From Frigidibacter sp. ROC022 (GTDB taxonomy: Bacteria; Pseudomonadota; Alphaproteobacteria; Rhodobacterales; Rhodobacteraceae), in contig NZ_JANQDU010000001.1 in assembly GCF_024723735.1 (NCBI RefSeq), positions 868,001 through 932,000 of the forward strand: a stretch of DNA of 64,000 nucleotides, in the 5' to 3' direction. The notes below the pieces were generated by a model, which saw only the letters and a program-made list of their open reading frames with translations, made no database searches and had not been told where the DNA came from. This document shows positions 43,337 to 52,082 of this stretch, piece by piece. Every line of letters starts with the position of its first letter. Within the stretch, counting starts at the first letter, position 1. A program made the position numbers and the translations under genes.

Positions 43337-44232
43337 CCGTGCAGATCGGAATCAATCCCATCACCTGGACAAATGACGACGTGCCCGAGCTGGGCGGCGA
43401 CACCCCGCTGGAGACCTGCCTGGCCGAAACTGCGCAGGCCGGCTATGCCGGGACCGAGTTGGGCGGGAAGTTTCCGCGCGATCCGGCGACGCTGGCCCCG
43501 ATCCTCGACCGCCATGGTCTTGCCCTGGTCTCGGGCTGGTATGACGGTCGCTGTGCCGAACAGGAGGTCGAGGCCGAATTCGAGGCGATCCTGCCGCACC
43601 TGTCGCTGCTCAAGGCTATGGGCTGCGCGCATGTGGTCTATGCCGACACTTCGCGGGGACGCCACGGGGCGATCTGGGAACCGATCTCCAAACGTCCGCG
43701 GCTGGGTGATGACGAATGGCCCGACTATGGCCGGCGGCTGACCGCGCTGGCCGAGCGGATGGCCGAATTCGGCGTCGCCATGGCCTTTCATCACCACATG
43801 GGGACGATCGTCGAAAGCGACGCGGAGGTCGGCCTCCTGATGCGGCACACCGGTGAAGCGGTGGGGCTGCTCTACGACACCGGCCATTCGGCTTTTGCCG
43901 GGGGCGATCCGGTGGCCCTGCTGGCGGCGCATGTCGCGCGGGTAGTCCATGTCCACTGCAAGGATGTGCGCCCCGCGATCCTGGAGCGCGCACGTGCCAC
44001 CGACATGAGCTTCATGGATGCCGTGCTCGATGGGATATTCACGGTGCCCGGGGATGGCGGGCTGGATTACGCGACCATCCTGAAGATGCTGGCCGACCAT
44101 GGATACTCTGGTTGGCTCGTCGTCGAGGCGGAACAGGACCCGAAGAAGGCCCATCCGCTGACCTATGCAACGATGGGGTTCGGGAACCTGTCGTCCCTGG
44201 CGCGCGCCGCCGGGTTCGAGGTCTTGACCTGA
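43333..44232 (+). CDS. MocC/IolE-like inosose dehydratase family protein
   Basis: A 299-residue xylose-isomerase-like TIM barrel. The start GINPITWTNDDVPELGGDTP and GTELGGKFPRD closely follow IolE (2-keto-myo-inositol dehydratase) and the rhizopine protein MocC. Metal ligands are seen in VVYADTSRG, FHHHMGTIVES, YDTGHSAFAGG and VHVHCKDVR. It would dehydrate the keto-(amino)inositol made by the dehydrogenase. Start at 43333 set by the ATGA overlap. Confidence 0.85.
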   Translation: MTVQIGINPITWTNDDVPELGGDTPLETCLAETAQAGYAGTELGGKFPRDPATLAPILDRHGLALVSGWYDGRCAEQEVEAEFEAILPHLSLLKAMGCAHVVYADTSRGRHGAIWEPISKRPRLGDDEWPDYGRRLTALAERMAEFGVAMAFHHHMGTIVESDAEVGLLMRHTGEAVGLLYDTGHSAFAGGDPVALLAAHVARVVHVHCKDVRPAILERARATDMSFMDAVLDGIFTVPGDGGLDYATILKMLADHGYSGWLVVEAEQDPKKAHPLTYATMGFGNLSSLARAAGFEVLT

Positions 44233-44331
44233 AATCGTATCGCCGCAGGCTAGGCGGGTCGATCCTGCGGCAAGAACGAAAAAAGCGATCCGCGCAACAG
44301 GGCCCTCTTGGGTCTGACAGAGGAGGAACCA

Positions 44332-45303
44332 ATGCCAAAGTGGATGAAACTTGCTTCCGCCGTTTGTGCCTTGCTCGCTGCCACGACGTTCGGTGCCAGC
44401 GCGGAAGGCCTGATGGATGCCGAGGACGTCAAGATCGCGGTCGTGGTGCACGGCAGCTCGTCCGATGCCTACTGGTCGGTGGTCAAGCGCGGCGTCGATG
44501 ACGCGGCTGCGGACACCGGCGCACAGGTGCAGTATATCGCGCCGCAGGTCTTCGACAGCGTCGAGCAGGCGCGCCTGATCAAGGCCGCGGTGGCCACCAA
44601 GCCGGACGGTCTTGTGGTCTCGATCCCCGACATCGACGCCCTGCGGGAGGCGCTCATGGAGGCGATAGATTCCGGCATTCCGGTCATCAACATCGATTCC
44701 GGCGAACCCGAGGGCGAGAGCATCGGTGTGCCGCTCTATGTCGGCACGACGTCCGAGTACCAGGCCGGCATCCTGGCCGGCGAGCGGCTGGCCAAGGATG
44801 GCATCCTGCAGGTTGCCTGCATCAACCATGAGGTCGGCAACCTGAGCCTCGACCAGCGCTGCAACGGAATCAACGACGGCCTTGCCAAGTCTGGTGGTGC
44901 CTCGGCGGTCGTCGCGGTCGAACAGGGCGACCCGTCGGGCGTGCAACAGCGGGTCCAGGCCTATCTGTCCTCGCATCCGGACGTGCAGGCGGTCTTTGCG
45001 ACGGGCACGGCGTCGGCCAACCCGCTGATCCAGCTGTTCGAGGATCAGGAACTGTGGAGCAAGTACAAGCTGTACACCTACGATCTCGGCCCGGAAATCC
45101 TGGAGTCGGTGGCCGACGGCAAGATGGGCTTCGGGATCGACGGTCAGCAGTATCTGATGGGCTACCTGCCGGTCGTCCTCTTGGCCCAGTATGCGACCCA
45201 CGGGCTGATGGTGCAGAACAATATCTACACCGGGCCGCTTTTCGTGGATAGTCCGGAGAAGGCCAAGGCCATTCAGAAGCTGGCCATGGAAGGCACGCGC
45301 TGA
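44332..45303 (+). CDS. mocB: Ribose-type periplasmic binding protein, MocB-like
   Basis: A 323-residue family 4 (RbsB-like) binding protein. The signal peptide runs MPKWMKLASAVCALLAATTF and ends GASA. The mature protein has VKIAVVVHGSSSDAYWSVVKRG and KPDGLVVSIPD, the hinge fold of pentose/inositol-binding proteins. AGAGGAGG sits before the ATG, and an upstream in-frame start is not needed. In rhizobia MocB is the rhizopine-binding protein of this type. A hairpin follows. Confidence 0.85.
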   Translation: MPKWMKLASAVCALLAATTFGASAEGLMDAEDVKIAVVVHGSSSDAYWSVVKRGVDDAAADTGAQVQYIAPQVFDSVEQARLIKAAVATKPDGLVVSIPDIDALREALMEAIDSGIPVINIDSGEPEGESIGVPLYVGTTSEYQAGILAGERLAKDGILQVACINHEVGNLSLDQRCNGINDGLAKSGGASAVVAVEQGDPSGVQQRVQAYLSSHPDVQAVFATGTASANPLIQLFEDQELWSKYKLYTYDLGPEILESVADGKMGFGIDGQQYLMGYLPVVLLAQYATHGLMVQNNIYTGPLFVDSPEKAKAIQKLAMEGTR

Positions 45304-45326
45304 GCGGCGGGTGAAGGGCCGAAGCT

Positions 45327-45351
45327 GGGGGGCCGGCGGTGCCGGTTCCCC
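45327..45351 (+). terminator. Hairpin after the mocB-like gene
   Basis: GGGGGGCCGGC (45327-45337) pairs with GCCGGTTCCCC (45341-45351) around a GGT loop, an 11-bp stem with two G-T wobbles, 24 bp after the stop. It lacks a T-run. Confidence 0.55.
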
Positions 45352-45382
45352 GTCCCACAGTTCAGAACAAAGGCCGATTGTC

Positions 45383-46546
45383 ATGCAAAAGGTGACTCGA
45401 ACCAGGCCGGATGGCGTCAGTCCGAAATTCAACATTGTCCGGAAATCCCAGGGCAGCGCCGATGAACGACTGCGCCGGACCGGCCTTGCGGTCAGGCTGA
45501 TGCGCCGCCCCGAGGCGGGTGTCTTCGCCGGGCTGGTCGCGACATTGGTGATCTTCGCCTTCCTGCCGGGCGCCGAGGCGCTCTACTCGTTGCAGGGCTC
45601 GATGACCTTCCTGACCCTCTCGGCGGAACTGGGTATCCTGGCTGCGGCGGTGGCCCTGCTGATCATCGCGGGCGAGTTCGATCTTTCGATCGGGTCGATG
45701 ATCGGCTTTGCCGGGGTGGTGATCGGCCTGCTGGTCACGCAGCTGCACTTTCCCCTCTGGGCCGCGATCGGTTCCGCCTTCCTGGTGGCGGTCGTGGTGG
45801 GCTATCTGAACGGGCTGATCGTGGTGAAGACCGGCTTGCCGTCCTTCATCGTCACGCTGGCATCGCTCTACATCCTGCGGGGCCTGTCGATCGGCATCAC
45901 CCGCGCGGTGACCGGGCGCACGCAGATTCCCTACATTCTCGACGGGGTTCCGGATCCGGGAACTGCGGCGCTGTTCAACGGGCGCGTCCTGCGCGGGCTA
46001 TTCCGCTGGATGGGGGACCAGGGCTGGATTGCCGTCAAATCCTCGGGTTTGCCCTTCGTAGACGGGATTCCGGTCTCGATCGTCTGGTGGATCGGCTTCA
46101 CCGTTGTCGCGGGCTACATCCTGACCGAGACCCGTTTCGGCAACTGGATATATGCCTCGGGCGGCGATGCCGAAGTGGCGCGCAATGTCGGCGTGCCGGT
46201 TGCACGGGTGAAGATCCTTCTCTTCATCTGCACCGCCTGTGCCGCGACTCTCATGGCCACGATCCAGGTCACCGGTTCGGGCAGCGCCGACACCATCCGC
46301 GGCTTGCTGAAGGAATTCGAAGCCATCATCGCCGCGGTCGTCGGGGGCATGCTGCTGACCGGGGGATACGGGACGATCTACGGCGCTGCACTGGGGGCGC
46401 TGATCTTCGGGCTCGTGCAGATGGGCATCTTCTACACCGGGATCGACACCGACTGGTTCAAGGTCTTTCTCGGCATCGTCATCCTGATCGCCGTGCTGGT
46501 GAACAACTACGCGCGCGGCAAGGCTCTGGGCGAGAGGTCATCGTGA
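45383..46546 (+). CDS. CUT2 (ribose/inositol-type) ABC permease
   Basis: A 387-residue RbsC-like permease with about eight to ten spans. Signatures are [20 protein letters not shown] followed by FDLSIGSM, and [19 protein letters not shown]. An insertion of about 40 residues ([20 protein letters not shown]) lies mid-protein, as in fructose/inositol-type permeases. The C-terminus ends in [14 protein letters not shown] 45383 is used; an in-frame codon at 45311 lies inside the intergenic hairpin. Confidence 0.88.
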   Translation: MQKVTRTRPDGVSPKFNIVRKSQGSADERLRRTGLAVRLMRRPEAGVFAGLVATLVIFAFLPGAEALYSLQGSMTFLTLSAELGILAAAVALLIIAGEFDLSIGSMIGFAGVVIGLLVTQLHFPLWAAIGSAFLVAVVVGYLNGLIVVKTGLPSFIVTLASLYILRGLSIGITRAVTGRTQIPYILDGVPDPGTAALFNGRVLRGLFRWMGDQGWIAVKSSGLPFVDGIPVSIVWWIGFTVVAGYILTETRFGNWIYASGGDAEVARNVGVPVARVKILLFICTACAATLMATIQVTGSGSADTIRGLLKEFEAIIAAVVGGMLLTGGYGTIYGAALGALIFGLVQMGIFYTGIDTDWFKVFLGIVILIAVLVNNYARGKALGERSS

Positions 46547-47337
46547 TGGAACATCCCGCAATCGAACTTCAGGGCGTATCGAAACGTTTCGGTTCGGTCA
46601 TCGCGCTCAAGGACATCACCATGTCGGTCAATGCCGGCGAGGTGCACTGCCTGCTGGGCGACAACGGCGCCGGGAAATCGACATTGATCAAGATACTGTC
46701 CGGTGTTCATCGGCCGTCGCAGGGGCGCATCGTCGTCGGCGGCAGGCAGGTGGAATTCAATAGCCCCCGGGATGCCGCCGATTGCGGCGTCGCCACGGTG
46801 TTTCAGGACCTCGGGCTGATCCCGCTCATGTCGATCACCCGAAACTTCTTTCTGGGCCGCGAACTGCAGAAGGGCATCTTTCCCTTCCGACGCTTCGACA
46901 AGCGCCGGGCCAACAAGATCGCCAGCGAGGCAATGGCGAATATCGGCATTCAGGTCCGCGATCCGACCCAGGCCGTCGGCACGCTTTCGGGCGGCGAGCG
47001 CCAGTCGGTGGCCATCGCCCGCGCCATCCATTTCGGGGCCAAGGTCCTGATCCTTGACGAGCCGACCTCGGCGCTCGGGGTTCATCAGGCCGCCACGGTG
47101 CTGAAGTTCATCATCGACGCCCGGTCGCGTGGTCTGGCGGTGATCTTCATCACCCACAACATCCGCCATGCCTATCCGGTCGCGGATGCCTTTACCCTGC
47201 TCAACCGTGGCTCCAGCATGGGAACCTACCGGAAATCCGAGATCAGCCAGGACGAGGTCCTGCAGATCATGTCGGGCGGCGAGGACATGATCGCGGTCGA
47301 GCGCGAAATCGAAGAGATGCTTGCGGTGAAGTCATGA
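46546..47337 (+). CDS. Single-domain ABC ATPase of the CUT2 importer
   Basis: A 263-residue ATPase: [18 protein letters not shown] (Walker A), VFQDLGLIP (Q-loop), [29 protein letters not shown] and FITHNIRHA. Unlike RbsA it has only one nucleotide-binding domain, as in the fructose FrcA type, so it works as a homodimer. The ATG at 46546 overlaps the permease TGA (TGATG); GTG 46543 is possible. Confidence 0.9.
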   Translation: MEHPAIELQGVSKRFGSVIALKDITMSVNAGEVHCLLGDNGAGKSTLIKILSGVHRPSQGRIVVGGRQVEFNSPRDAADCGVATVFQDLGLIPLMSITRNFFLGRELQKGIFPFRRFDKRRANKIASEAMANIGIQVRDPTQAVGTLSGGERQSVAIARAIHFGAKVLILDEPTSALGVHQAATVLKFIIDARSRGLAVIFITHNIRHAYPVADAFTLLNRGSSMGTYRKSEISQDEVLQIMSGGEDMIAVEREIEEMLAVKS

Positions 47338-48230
47338 CCGCGCCGATCCGCCGGGTGGTGATCCATGCCGACGACCTCGGCATGAGCCACGGCGCCAATA
47401 TGGCTTTCGCGGAGCTCTGCGCCTTCGGGACCTGCACCTCTGGTTCGGTTATGGTGCCATGTCCCTGGTTCGTGGAACTGGCCGCCATGGCCGGTGCGGC
47501 CCCGGCGCTCGACATCGGCGTTCACCTGACGCTGACCAGCGAGATGTCGGGCTATCGCTGGCGCCCGCTGACCCGACCGCCGGCGTCGGCGGGACTGACC
47601 GATGCCGACGGGTTCTTTCACCCCGACACGGCTACGGTGCGGGCGCGGGCAGACCGCGAGGCGGTGCGTGTCGAGTTGGAAGCCCAGATCGACCAGGCGC
47701 TGGCCGCCGGGATCGACGTGACCCATCTCGACGACCACATGGGCGCGGTGTTGGCGCCGGAGTTCCTAGATATCACGGTGGACATTGCCTGCCGGCGCCG
47801 TCTGCCGCTCGTGCTCTGTCCAAGCCTCTCGGACTATGGCGGCCCCCACAACATGGTGGGCGCCGACGACGACCGCTTTCGCCGCGGGATCGCGCGTGCC
47901 GCGGCGCAGGGGCTGCGGGTCTTCGACCGCATCGTCGAAACCGACTGGTCGCGCACCGGCGCCGCCGAGCCGATCTATCGGGCCATGATCGCGGGGCTGG
48001 GCGAGGGGACCAGCTTTCTGGCGCTGCATTTCACCCGGCCGGGCGACATCGAGGCCATCGACCCCGAAGGCTACCGGCTGCGCACCGAGGAACATGCGCT
48101 TTTCTCTTCCCCGGAATTTCGCGCCTTCCTCCGGGACGGCGGGGTGCAGGGGATGGAGTTCGTCGGGATGCGGCAATTCCGGGAAGAGCTTCGCCAGAAC
48201 GGGCGGCAACATGCAGGGCAGGGAGTATAG
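47334..48230 (+). CDS. ChbG/HpnK (YdjC)-family deacetylase
   Basis: A 298-residue carbohydrate deacetylase-like protein. Metal and catalytic residues are Asp13-Asp14 ([10 protein letters not shown]), His64 ([10 protein letters not shown]), and His131 and His135 (THLDDHMG). Members remove N-acetyl or acyl groups from amino sugars such as chitobiose. Inside an amino-cyclitol locus it could deacylate an N-substituted inosamine or conjugated sugar. It is coupled by ATGA to the ATPase gene and followed 3 bp later by a Gfo/Idh gene. Confidence 0.85.
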   Translation: MTAPIRRVVIHADDLGMSHGANMAFAELCAFGTCTSGSVMVPCPWFVELAAMAGAAPALDIGVHLTLTSEMSGYRWRPLTRPPASAGLTDADGFFHPDTATVRARADREAVRVELEAQIDQALAAGIDVTHLDDHMGAVLAPEFLDITVDIACRRRLPLVLCPSLSDYGGPHNMVGADDDRFRRGIARAAAQGLRVFDRIVETDWSRTGAAEPIYRAMIAGLGEGTSFLALHFTRPGDIEAIDPEGYRLRTEEHALFSSPEFRAFLRDGGVQGMEFVGMRQFREELRQNGRQHAGQGV

Positions 48231-48233
48231 GTA

Positions 48234-49358
48234 ATGGAACGGATCGGCGTCGGATTGATCGGGACCGGGTTCATGGGCAAGTGTCATGCGCTCGCCTATG
48301 GGGCGTTCCGGACCGCATATGATGACGGGCCCGCGATCGACAAGGTCACGCTTTGCGATCTCGAGGCCGGGCAGGCGGCGCATCTGGCGAAGGCCTATGG
48401 GTTCGAGGAGTCGACCACCGACTGGCGCCGGCTGATCGAGGATCCGCGCATCGACCTGATCTCGATCACCTCGCCCAACATGCTGCATCGCGAGATGGCT
48501 ATTGCCGCGCTGGAAGCGGGCAAGCATGTCTGGTGCGAAAAGCCGATGGCACTGACCCTGGCCGACGCCGAGGCGATGACCGATGCCGCCGCTGCCCGGC
48601 CCGGCCAGGCGACGGCCCTGGGTTACGCATATCTGCGCAACCCGGCCCTTCAGCATGCCCGTCAGCTGATCGAATCCGGTGCCATCGGCACGCCCTTCGA
48701 TTTTCGCGGCAGCGTCGATGAGGACTACATGGCCGACCCCGATCTGCCCTGGTCCTGGCGGTTGCGTGCCGCCGATGCCGGCCTGGGAACCCTGGGGGAC
48801 CTGACGGTCCACCTGCTGTCCATGGCGCGCGAGCTGATGGGCGACATCGACATGCTGACGGCGAGCGTCGAGACCGTTCACCGCTCGCGCCCTGTTCCCG
48901 GCGAAGACCGGAAGGCCGAGGTCGAGAACGACGACATTGCCCATGCCCTGGTCCGGTTCCGGTCCGGTGCACGCGGCACGCTGGCCTCTTCCCGGATCGC
49001 CCATGGCCGCAAGAACGGGCTGCGTGTCGAGGTCCACGGTTCCGCCGGCACGCTCTGGATCGACAATGAACGGATGAACGAGCTGAACCTCTATCTTGCC
49101 AGGGGGCCGGCTGAGCAACGCGGGTTCCGGCGCGTCCTCTCTGGCCCATTGCACCCGGAATACGCCCATCTGTGTCCGGCCCCCGGCCATGGTCTGGGAT
49201 TCAACGAACTGAAGGTCATCGAACTGGCCGAACTGGTCCGGTCGATCCTGGGCAAACCTTCGCGTTGCCTGGATTTCGCCGCCGGCCTCGGGATCGAGCG
49301 TGCCGCGCATGCATTCGTCGAGTCGTCACGATCCGGGCAGTGGGTATCGCCGGGCTAG
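48234..49358 (+). CDS. Gfo/Idh/MocA-family oxidoreductase, second in the moc-like operon
   Basis: A 374-residue dehydrogenase: VGLIGTGFMGKCHALAYGAF (Rossmann), SPNMLHREMAI and VWCEKPMALT with the family lysine. The C-terminal domain has FDFRGSVDEDYMADP and GDLTVHLLSMAREL. It resembles the myo-inositol/scyllo-inositol dehydrogenase group more than the first copy does. Two dehydrogenases suggest successive oxidations or two substrates. Confidence 0.85.
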   Translation: MERIGVGLIGTGFMGKCHALAYGAFRTAYDDGPAIDKVTLCDLEAGQAAHLAKAYGFEESTTDWRRLIEDPRIDLISITSPNMLHREMAIAALEAGKHVWCEKPMALTLADAEAMTDAAAARPGQATALGYAYLRNPALQHARQLIESGAIGTPFDFRGSVDEDYMADPDLPWSWRLRAADAGLGTLGDLTVHLLSMARELMGDIDMLTASVETVHRSRPVPGEDRKAEVENDDIAHALVRFRSGARGTLASSRIAHGRKNGLRVEVHGSAGTLWIDNERMNELNLYLARGPAEQRGFRRVLSGPLHPEYAHLCPAPGHGLGFNELKVIELAELVRSILGKPSRCLDFAAGLGIERAAHAFVESSRSGQWVSPG

Positions 49359-49463
49359 GCAGGCGCAGGGGCTGAATCACGGGTCGGAACTCTGGAAACG
49401 GACGCCACGACGCCTCGCCTTCGACAGGGCGGGGGGCGGTGGCAGAGAATTGAAGGAGGTTAC

Positions 49464-50540
49464 ATGGCAAAACGTGACTATTCCATGCTGGGGCCTTCGG
49501 CCCGCCGCGCGGTCGAGTCCGGGCTTGCGGCGGCCGAGTGGTATCACACCGACGTGTCGCGCAAGCAGATGAAGGACCTGATGCGGCGCAGCGATCAGCC
49601 GGCGATCCGCGACACCATCGTGCTGTTCGGCGCGATGGTTCTGCTGGCCGGGGCCGGCATCGCGCTCTGGCCGTCCTGGTGGTCAGCGCCTTTCTGGTTT
49701 GCCTACGGGGTGCTCTACGGTTCTGCCATGGACAGCCGCTGGCATGAATGCTCGCACGGGACGGCCTTCCGGTCGCGCTGGATGAACGATGCCCTCTACC
49801 AGATCGCAAGCTTCTGCATGATCCGGAATCCCGTCTCCTGGCGCTGGAGCCACGCGCGGCACCACACCGATACGATCATCGTCGGGCGCGACCCCGAAAT
49901 CACCGTCATGCGCCCGCCCCGCGTCATGCGGCTGTTGCTGGATGTCGTCGGCGTGGGCGACGTGATCGAAGGGGTGCACAGGATGCTGCTGAACGCCGCC
50001 GGCAAGCTGCACCCGGAAGAGGAGACCTGGATTCCCGAACAGGAGCAGCCCAAGGTGTTCCGCGTCGCGCGTATCTGGCTGGCGATCTATGCCGCGACGC
50101 TGATGCTGGCGCTGTGGATGCAGTCGATCCTGCCCTTCATGGTGATCGGCCTGCCGCGGATGTACGGGGCCTGGCACCATGTGATGACCGGGGTCCTGCA
50201 GCATGGCGGACTGGCCGACAACGTGATCGACCACCGGTTGAACTCGCGCACCGTCTACATGAACCCGATCTCGCGCTTCATCTACTGGAACATGAACTAC
50301 CACGTCGAACATCACATGTTCCCGATGGTTCCCTATCACCGTCTGCCCGATCTGCACGCGCTGATCGCTCATGATCTGCCCAGCCCCACGCCTTCGATCA
50401 TTGCCGGATTTCGCGAGATGTGGCCGGCGCTGCGGCGCCAGTTCGCCAACGAGGACTATTTCATCCTGCGCGAACTGCCCCCGACCGCGAAGCCCTACAA
50501 GCAGGACCTGCACGTTGCCGCGCTCGGCACGGCAGGATGA
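49464..50540 (+). CDS. mocD: Di-iron membrane oxygenase/desaturase, MocD-like
   Basis: A 358-residue integral membrane fatty-acid-desaturase-fold protein with the full histidine set: H94-ECS-H98, H130-AR-H133-H134 and H280-VE-H283-H284. There are four or more hydrophobic segments. In rhizobia MocD is a hydrocarbon-oxygenase-like protein needed, with the MocE ferredoxin, to process 3-O-methyl-scyllo-inosamine, presumably by O-demethylation. The next gene encodes a MocE-like Rieske protein, which fixes the pairing. A perfect AAGGAGGT lies 3 nt before the ATG. Confidence 0.82.
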   Translation: MAKRDYSMLGPSARRAVESGLAAAEWYHTDVSRKQMKDLMRRSDQPAIRDTIVLFGAMVLLAGAGIALWPSWWSAPFWFAYGVLYGSAMDSRWHECSHGTAFRSRWMNDALYQIASFCMIRNPVSWRWSHARHHTDTIIVGRDPEITVMRPPRVMRLLLDVVGVGDVIEGVHRMLLNAAGKLHPEEETWIPEQEQPKVFRVARIWLAIYAATLMLALWMQSILPFMVIGLPRMYGAWHHVMTGVLQHGGLADNVIDHRLNSRTVYMNPISRFIYWNMNYHVEHHMFPMVPYHRLPDLHALIAHDLPSPTPSIIAGFREMWPALRRQFANEDYFILRELPPTAKPYKQDLHVAALGTAG

Positions 50541-50557
50541 CAAGAGGGAGACAGATC

Positions 50558-50866
50558 ATGGCATGGATAGATGTCTGCTCGGCGGACGAGATCGAGGCGG
50601 AGGACGTGATGCGCTTCGAACATGGGGGGCGCGTGTTCGCGCTGTATCGCGGACCGGCGGATGACTATTACTGCACCGACGGCCTGTGCACGCATGAGCA
50701 TGCCTTCCTTTCCGATGGCCTGGTGATGGATTACGAGGTCGAATGTCCCAAGCATAACGGCGTCTTCGACTACCGCACCGGCGAGGCCAAGCGCGCGCCG
50801 GCCTGCGTCAACCTTGCCACCTACAGGGTCCGGGTGGTCGACGGTCGCCTGCAACTGGAACTCTGA
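50558..50866 (+). CDS. mocE: Rieske [2Fe-2S] ferredoxin, MocE family
   Basis: A 102-residue Rieske protein. The cluster ligands are in LCTHEHAF (Cys-x-His) and VECPKHNG (Cys-x2-His), spaced as in biphenyl-dioxygenase-type ferredoxins. GGGAG precedes the ATG. It should pass electrons to the adjacent di-iron oxygenase. The reductase partner (MocF in rhizobia) is not in this window. Confidence 0.88.
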   Translation: MAWIDVCSADEIEAEDVMRFEHGGRVFALYRGPADDYYCTDGLCTHEHAFLSDGLVMDYEVECPKHNGVFDYRTGEAKRAPACVNLATYRVRVVDGRLQLEL

Positions 50867-50877
50867 GCGGGCCTTTT

Positions 50878-50891
50878 CGGGGTTGGCCCCG
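50878..50891. terminator. Hairpin between convergent mocE-like and LacI genes
   Basis: CGGGG (50878-50882) and CCCCG (50887-50891) with a TTGG loop, 11 bp after the mocE-like stop. A second GC-rich inverted segment follows directly. Weak evidence only. Confidence 0.35.
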
Positions 50892-50934
50892 CCGTGGCGG
50901 GCATCCGCGCCGCGAGGGACAGGCTTTCGATGCT

Positions 50935-51951
50935 CTAGGTCGTGACGCCCGGAGAGTCTGCCGCGGCGGCCGAGCCGCGCAGGTGGAAGGTGGTGGGCAG
51001 GTGTTCGACATGGTCTTCCGCCGCCATGGCCTGCGGCGCGAGCATCCGGCAGGCCTGTTTCGCGAGTTCCTCGGGCGAAATCTCGATGGTGCTGATCCCC
51101 TTGTCGATCCAGCCATAGCTGATCGGGTCGCCATAGCCGACGAAGGCCAGATCCTGCGGGAACCGCAGGCCCCGGCGCAGGCAGCAGTCGAGGGCACCGT
51201 TGGAAATCTCGAACCCGCCGCAGATCAGGGCGTCGGGGGGCGCCTCCAGGGACAGGAGCGCCGCCATGTTGTCATGGCCCATCATGAAACCCGGCGCGCC
51301 GGTCCGGACAAGACCGGGGTCGGGCGTCTGCCCATGCGATTGCAGCGCCGACTCGAACGCCGCCAGCCGGCCGCGCCCCGACGACATCGAAGGATCGGCG
51401 CCGATGAAGGCGATCCGCCGTCGCCCGGTCCTGACAAGATGCGCCACCGCGGCCGCGATCGCGGGGCCGTCGTCGATCAGCAGCTTGCCCCAGGCGCCGG
51501 TTCCCTCGCGGCTGCGGATCAACTCGACGATCCGCATCGGGGACGCCTGGCCCTTCGACCGGCCGGACGGGTCGGGGGCGGGGACGAGTATGACGGTCGA
51601 TGCCTGAAGCGCCCGCAGCCGCAGCAGCGATTTCTGCTCGCGCTCATAGTCGTCATTGGTCAGGTGGATCACCAGATCGAGGTCGAGATCGGCGCAGAGC
51701 ATCGCCAGCGCATTGGCGAAGCGGGCATAGAACTCGTTGATGATGTTCGGCAGCAACAGGCCGACGATGGCGGTCGGGTCGCCGCGCATGGCGTTGGCCG
51801 CCGAGTTCTTCACATAGCCGACCTCCTTGGCGCGGGCCAGAATCAGGTCCCGGGTCTCGGGGTTCACATTCGGATTGCCGGACAGTGCCCGCGACACCGT
51901 CATGTGCGAGATGCCGAGATCCCGTGCGATGGATTTTATCGTTGCCCGCAA
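50935..51951 (-). CDS. LacI-family regulator of the kinase/enolase module
   Basis: A 338-residue LacI protein. The DNA-binding head is ATIKSIARDLGISHMTVSRA, with hinge VKNSAANAMRG and core AIVGLLLPNIINEFY. The TTG at 51951 is chosen: AAAGGA lies 6 nt upstream and homology starts three codons later. An ATG at 51987 would add a basic 12-residue tail. It is divergent from the APH-type kinase, with a tandem operator between them. Confidence 0.85.
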   Translation of the reverse strand: MRATIKSIARDLGISHMTVSRALSGNPNVNPETRDLILARAKEVGYVKNSAANAMRGDPTAIVGLLLPNIINEFYARFANALAMLCADLDLDLVIHLTNDDYEREQKSLLRLRALQASTVILVPAPDPSGRSKGQASPMRIVELIRSREGTGAWGKLLIDDGPAIAAAVAHLVRTGRRRIAFIGADPSMSSGRGRLAAFESALQSHGQTPDPGLVRTGAPGFMMGHDNMAALLSLEAPPDALICGGFEISNGALDCCLRRGLRFPQDLAFVGYGDPISYGWIDKGISTIEISPEELAKQACRMLAPQAMAAEDHVEHLPTTFHLRGSAAAADSPGVTT

Positions 51952-52029
51952 AGGGGTTCCTTTCGAACCTGTCGGATCCGGCCGCATCTTTCGCCGCGCG
52001 GCTTGACCTGTCAACGGCCCATCCTCTAG

Positions 52030-52058
52030 ATGTGCACGTGAACAGTGCACGTGAACAT
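52030..52058. promoter_or_regulatory. Tandem 13-bp operator boxes (GTGCACGTGAACA x2)
   Basis: GTGCACGTGAACA occurs twice head to tail at 52032-52044 and 52045-52057. Each copy is nearly palindromic around CACGTG (pattern TGTKCACGTGMACA). The pair ends 25 bp before the kinase start and about 80 bp from the LacI start, a natural site for LacI control of both directions. Confidence 0.65.
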
Positions 52059-52082
52059 GGCACCGTTTCAAGGGGGGAGCCG

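Noticed and set aside
43162-45435. A minus-strand open frame of about 757 codons
   Set aside because: Antisense to the IolE-like and MocB-like genes, which have clear family motifs, a ribosome site and a signal peptide.
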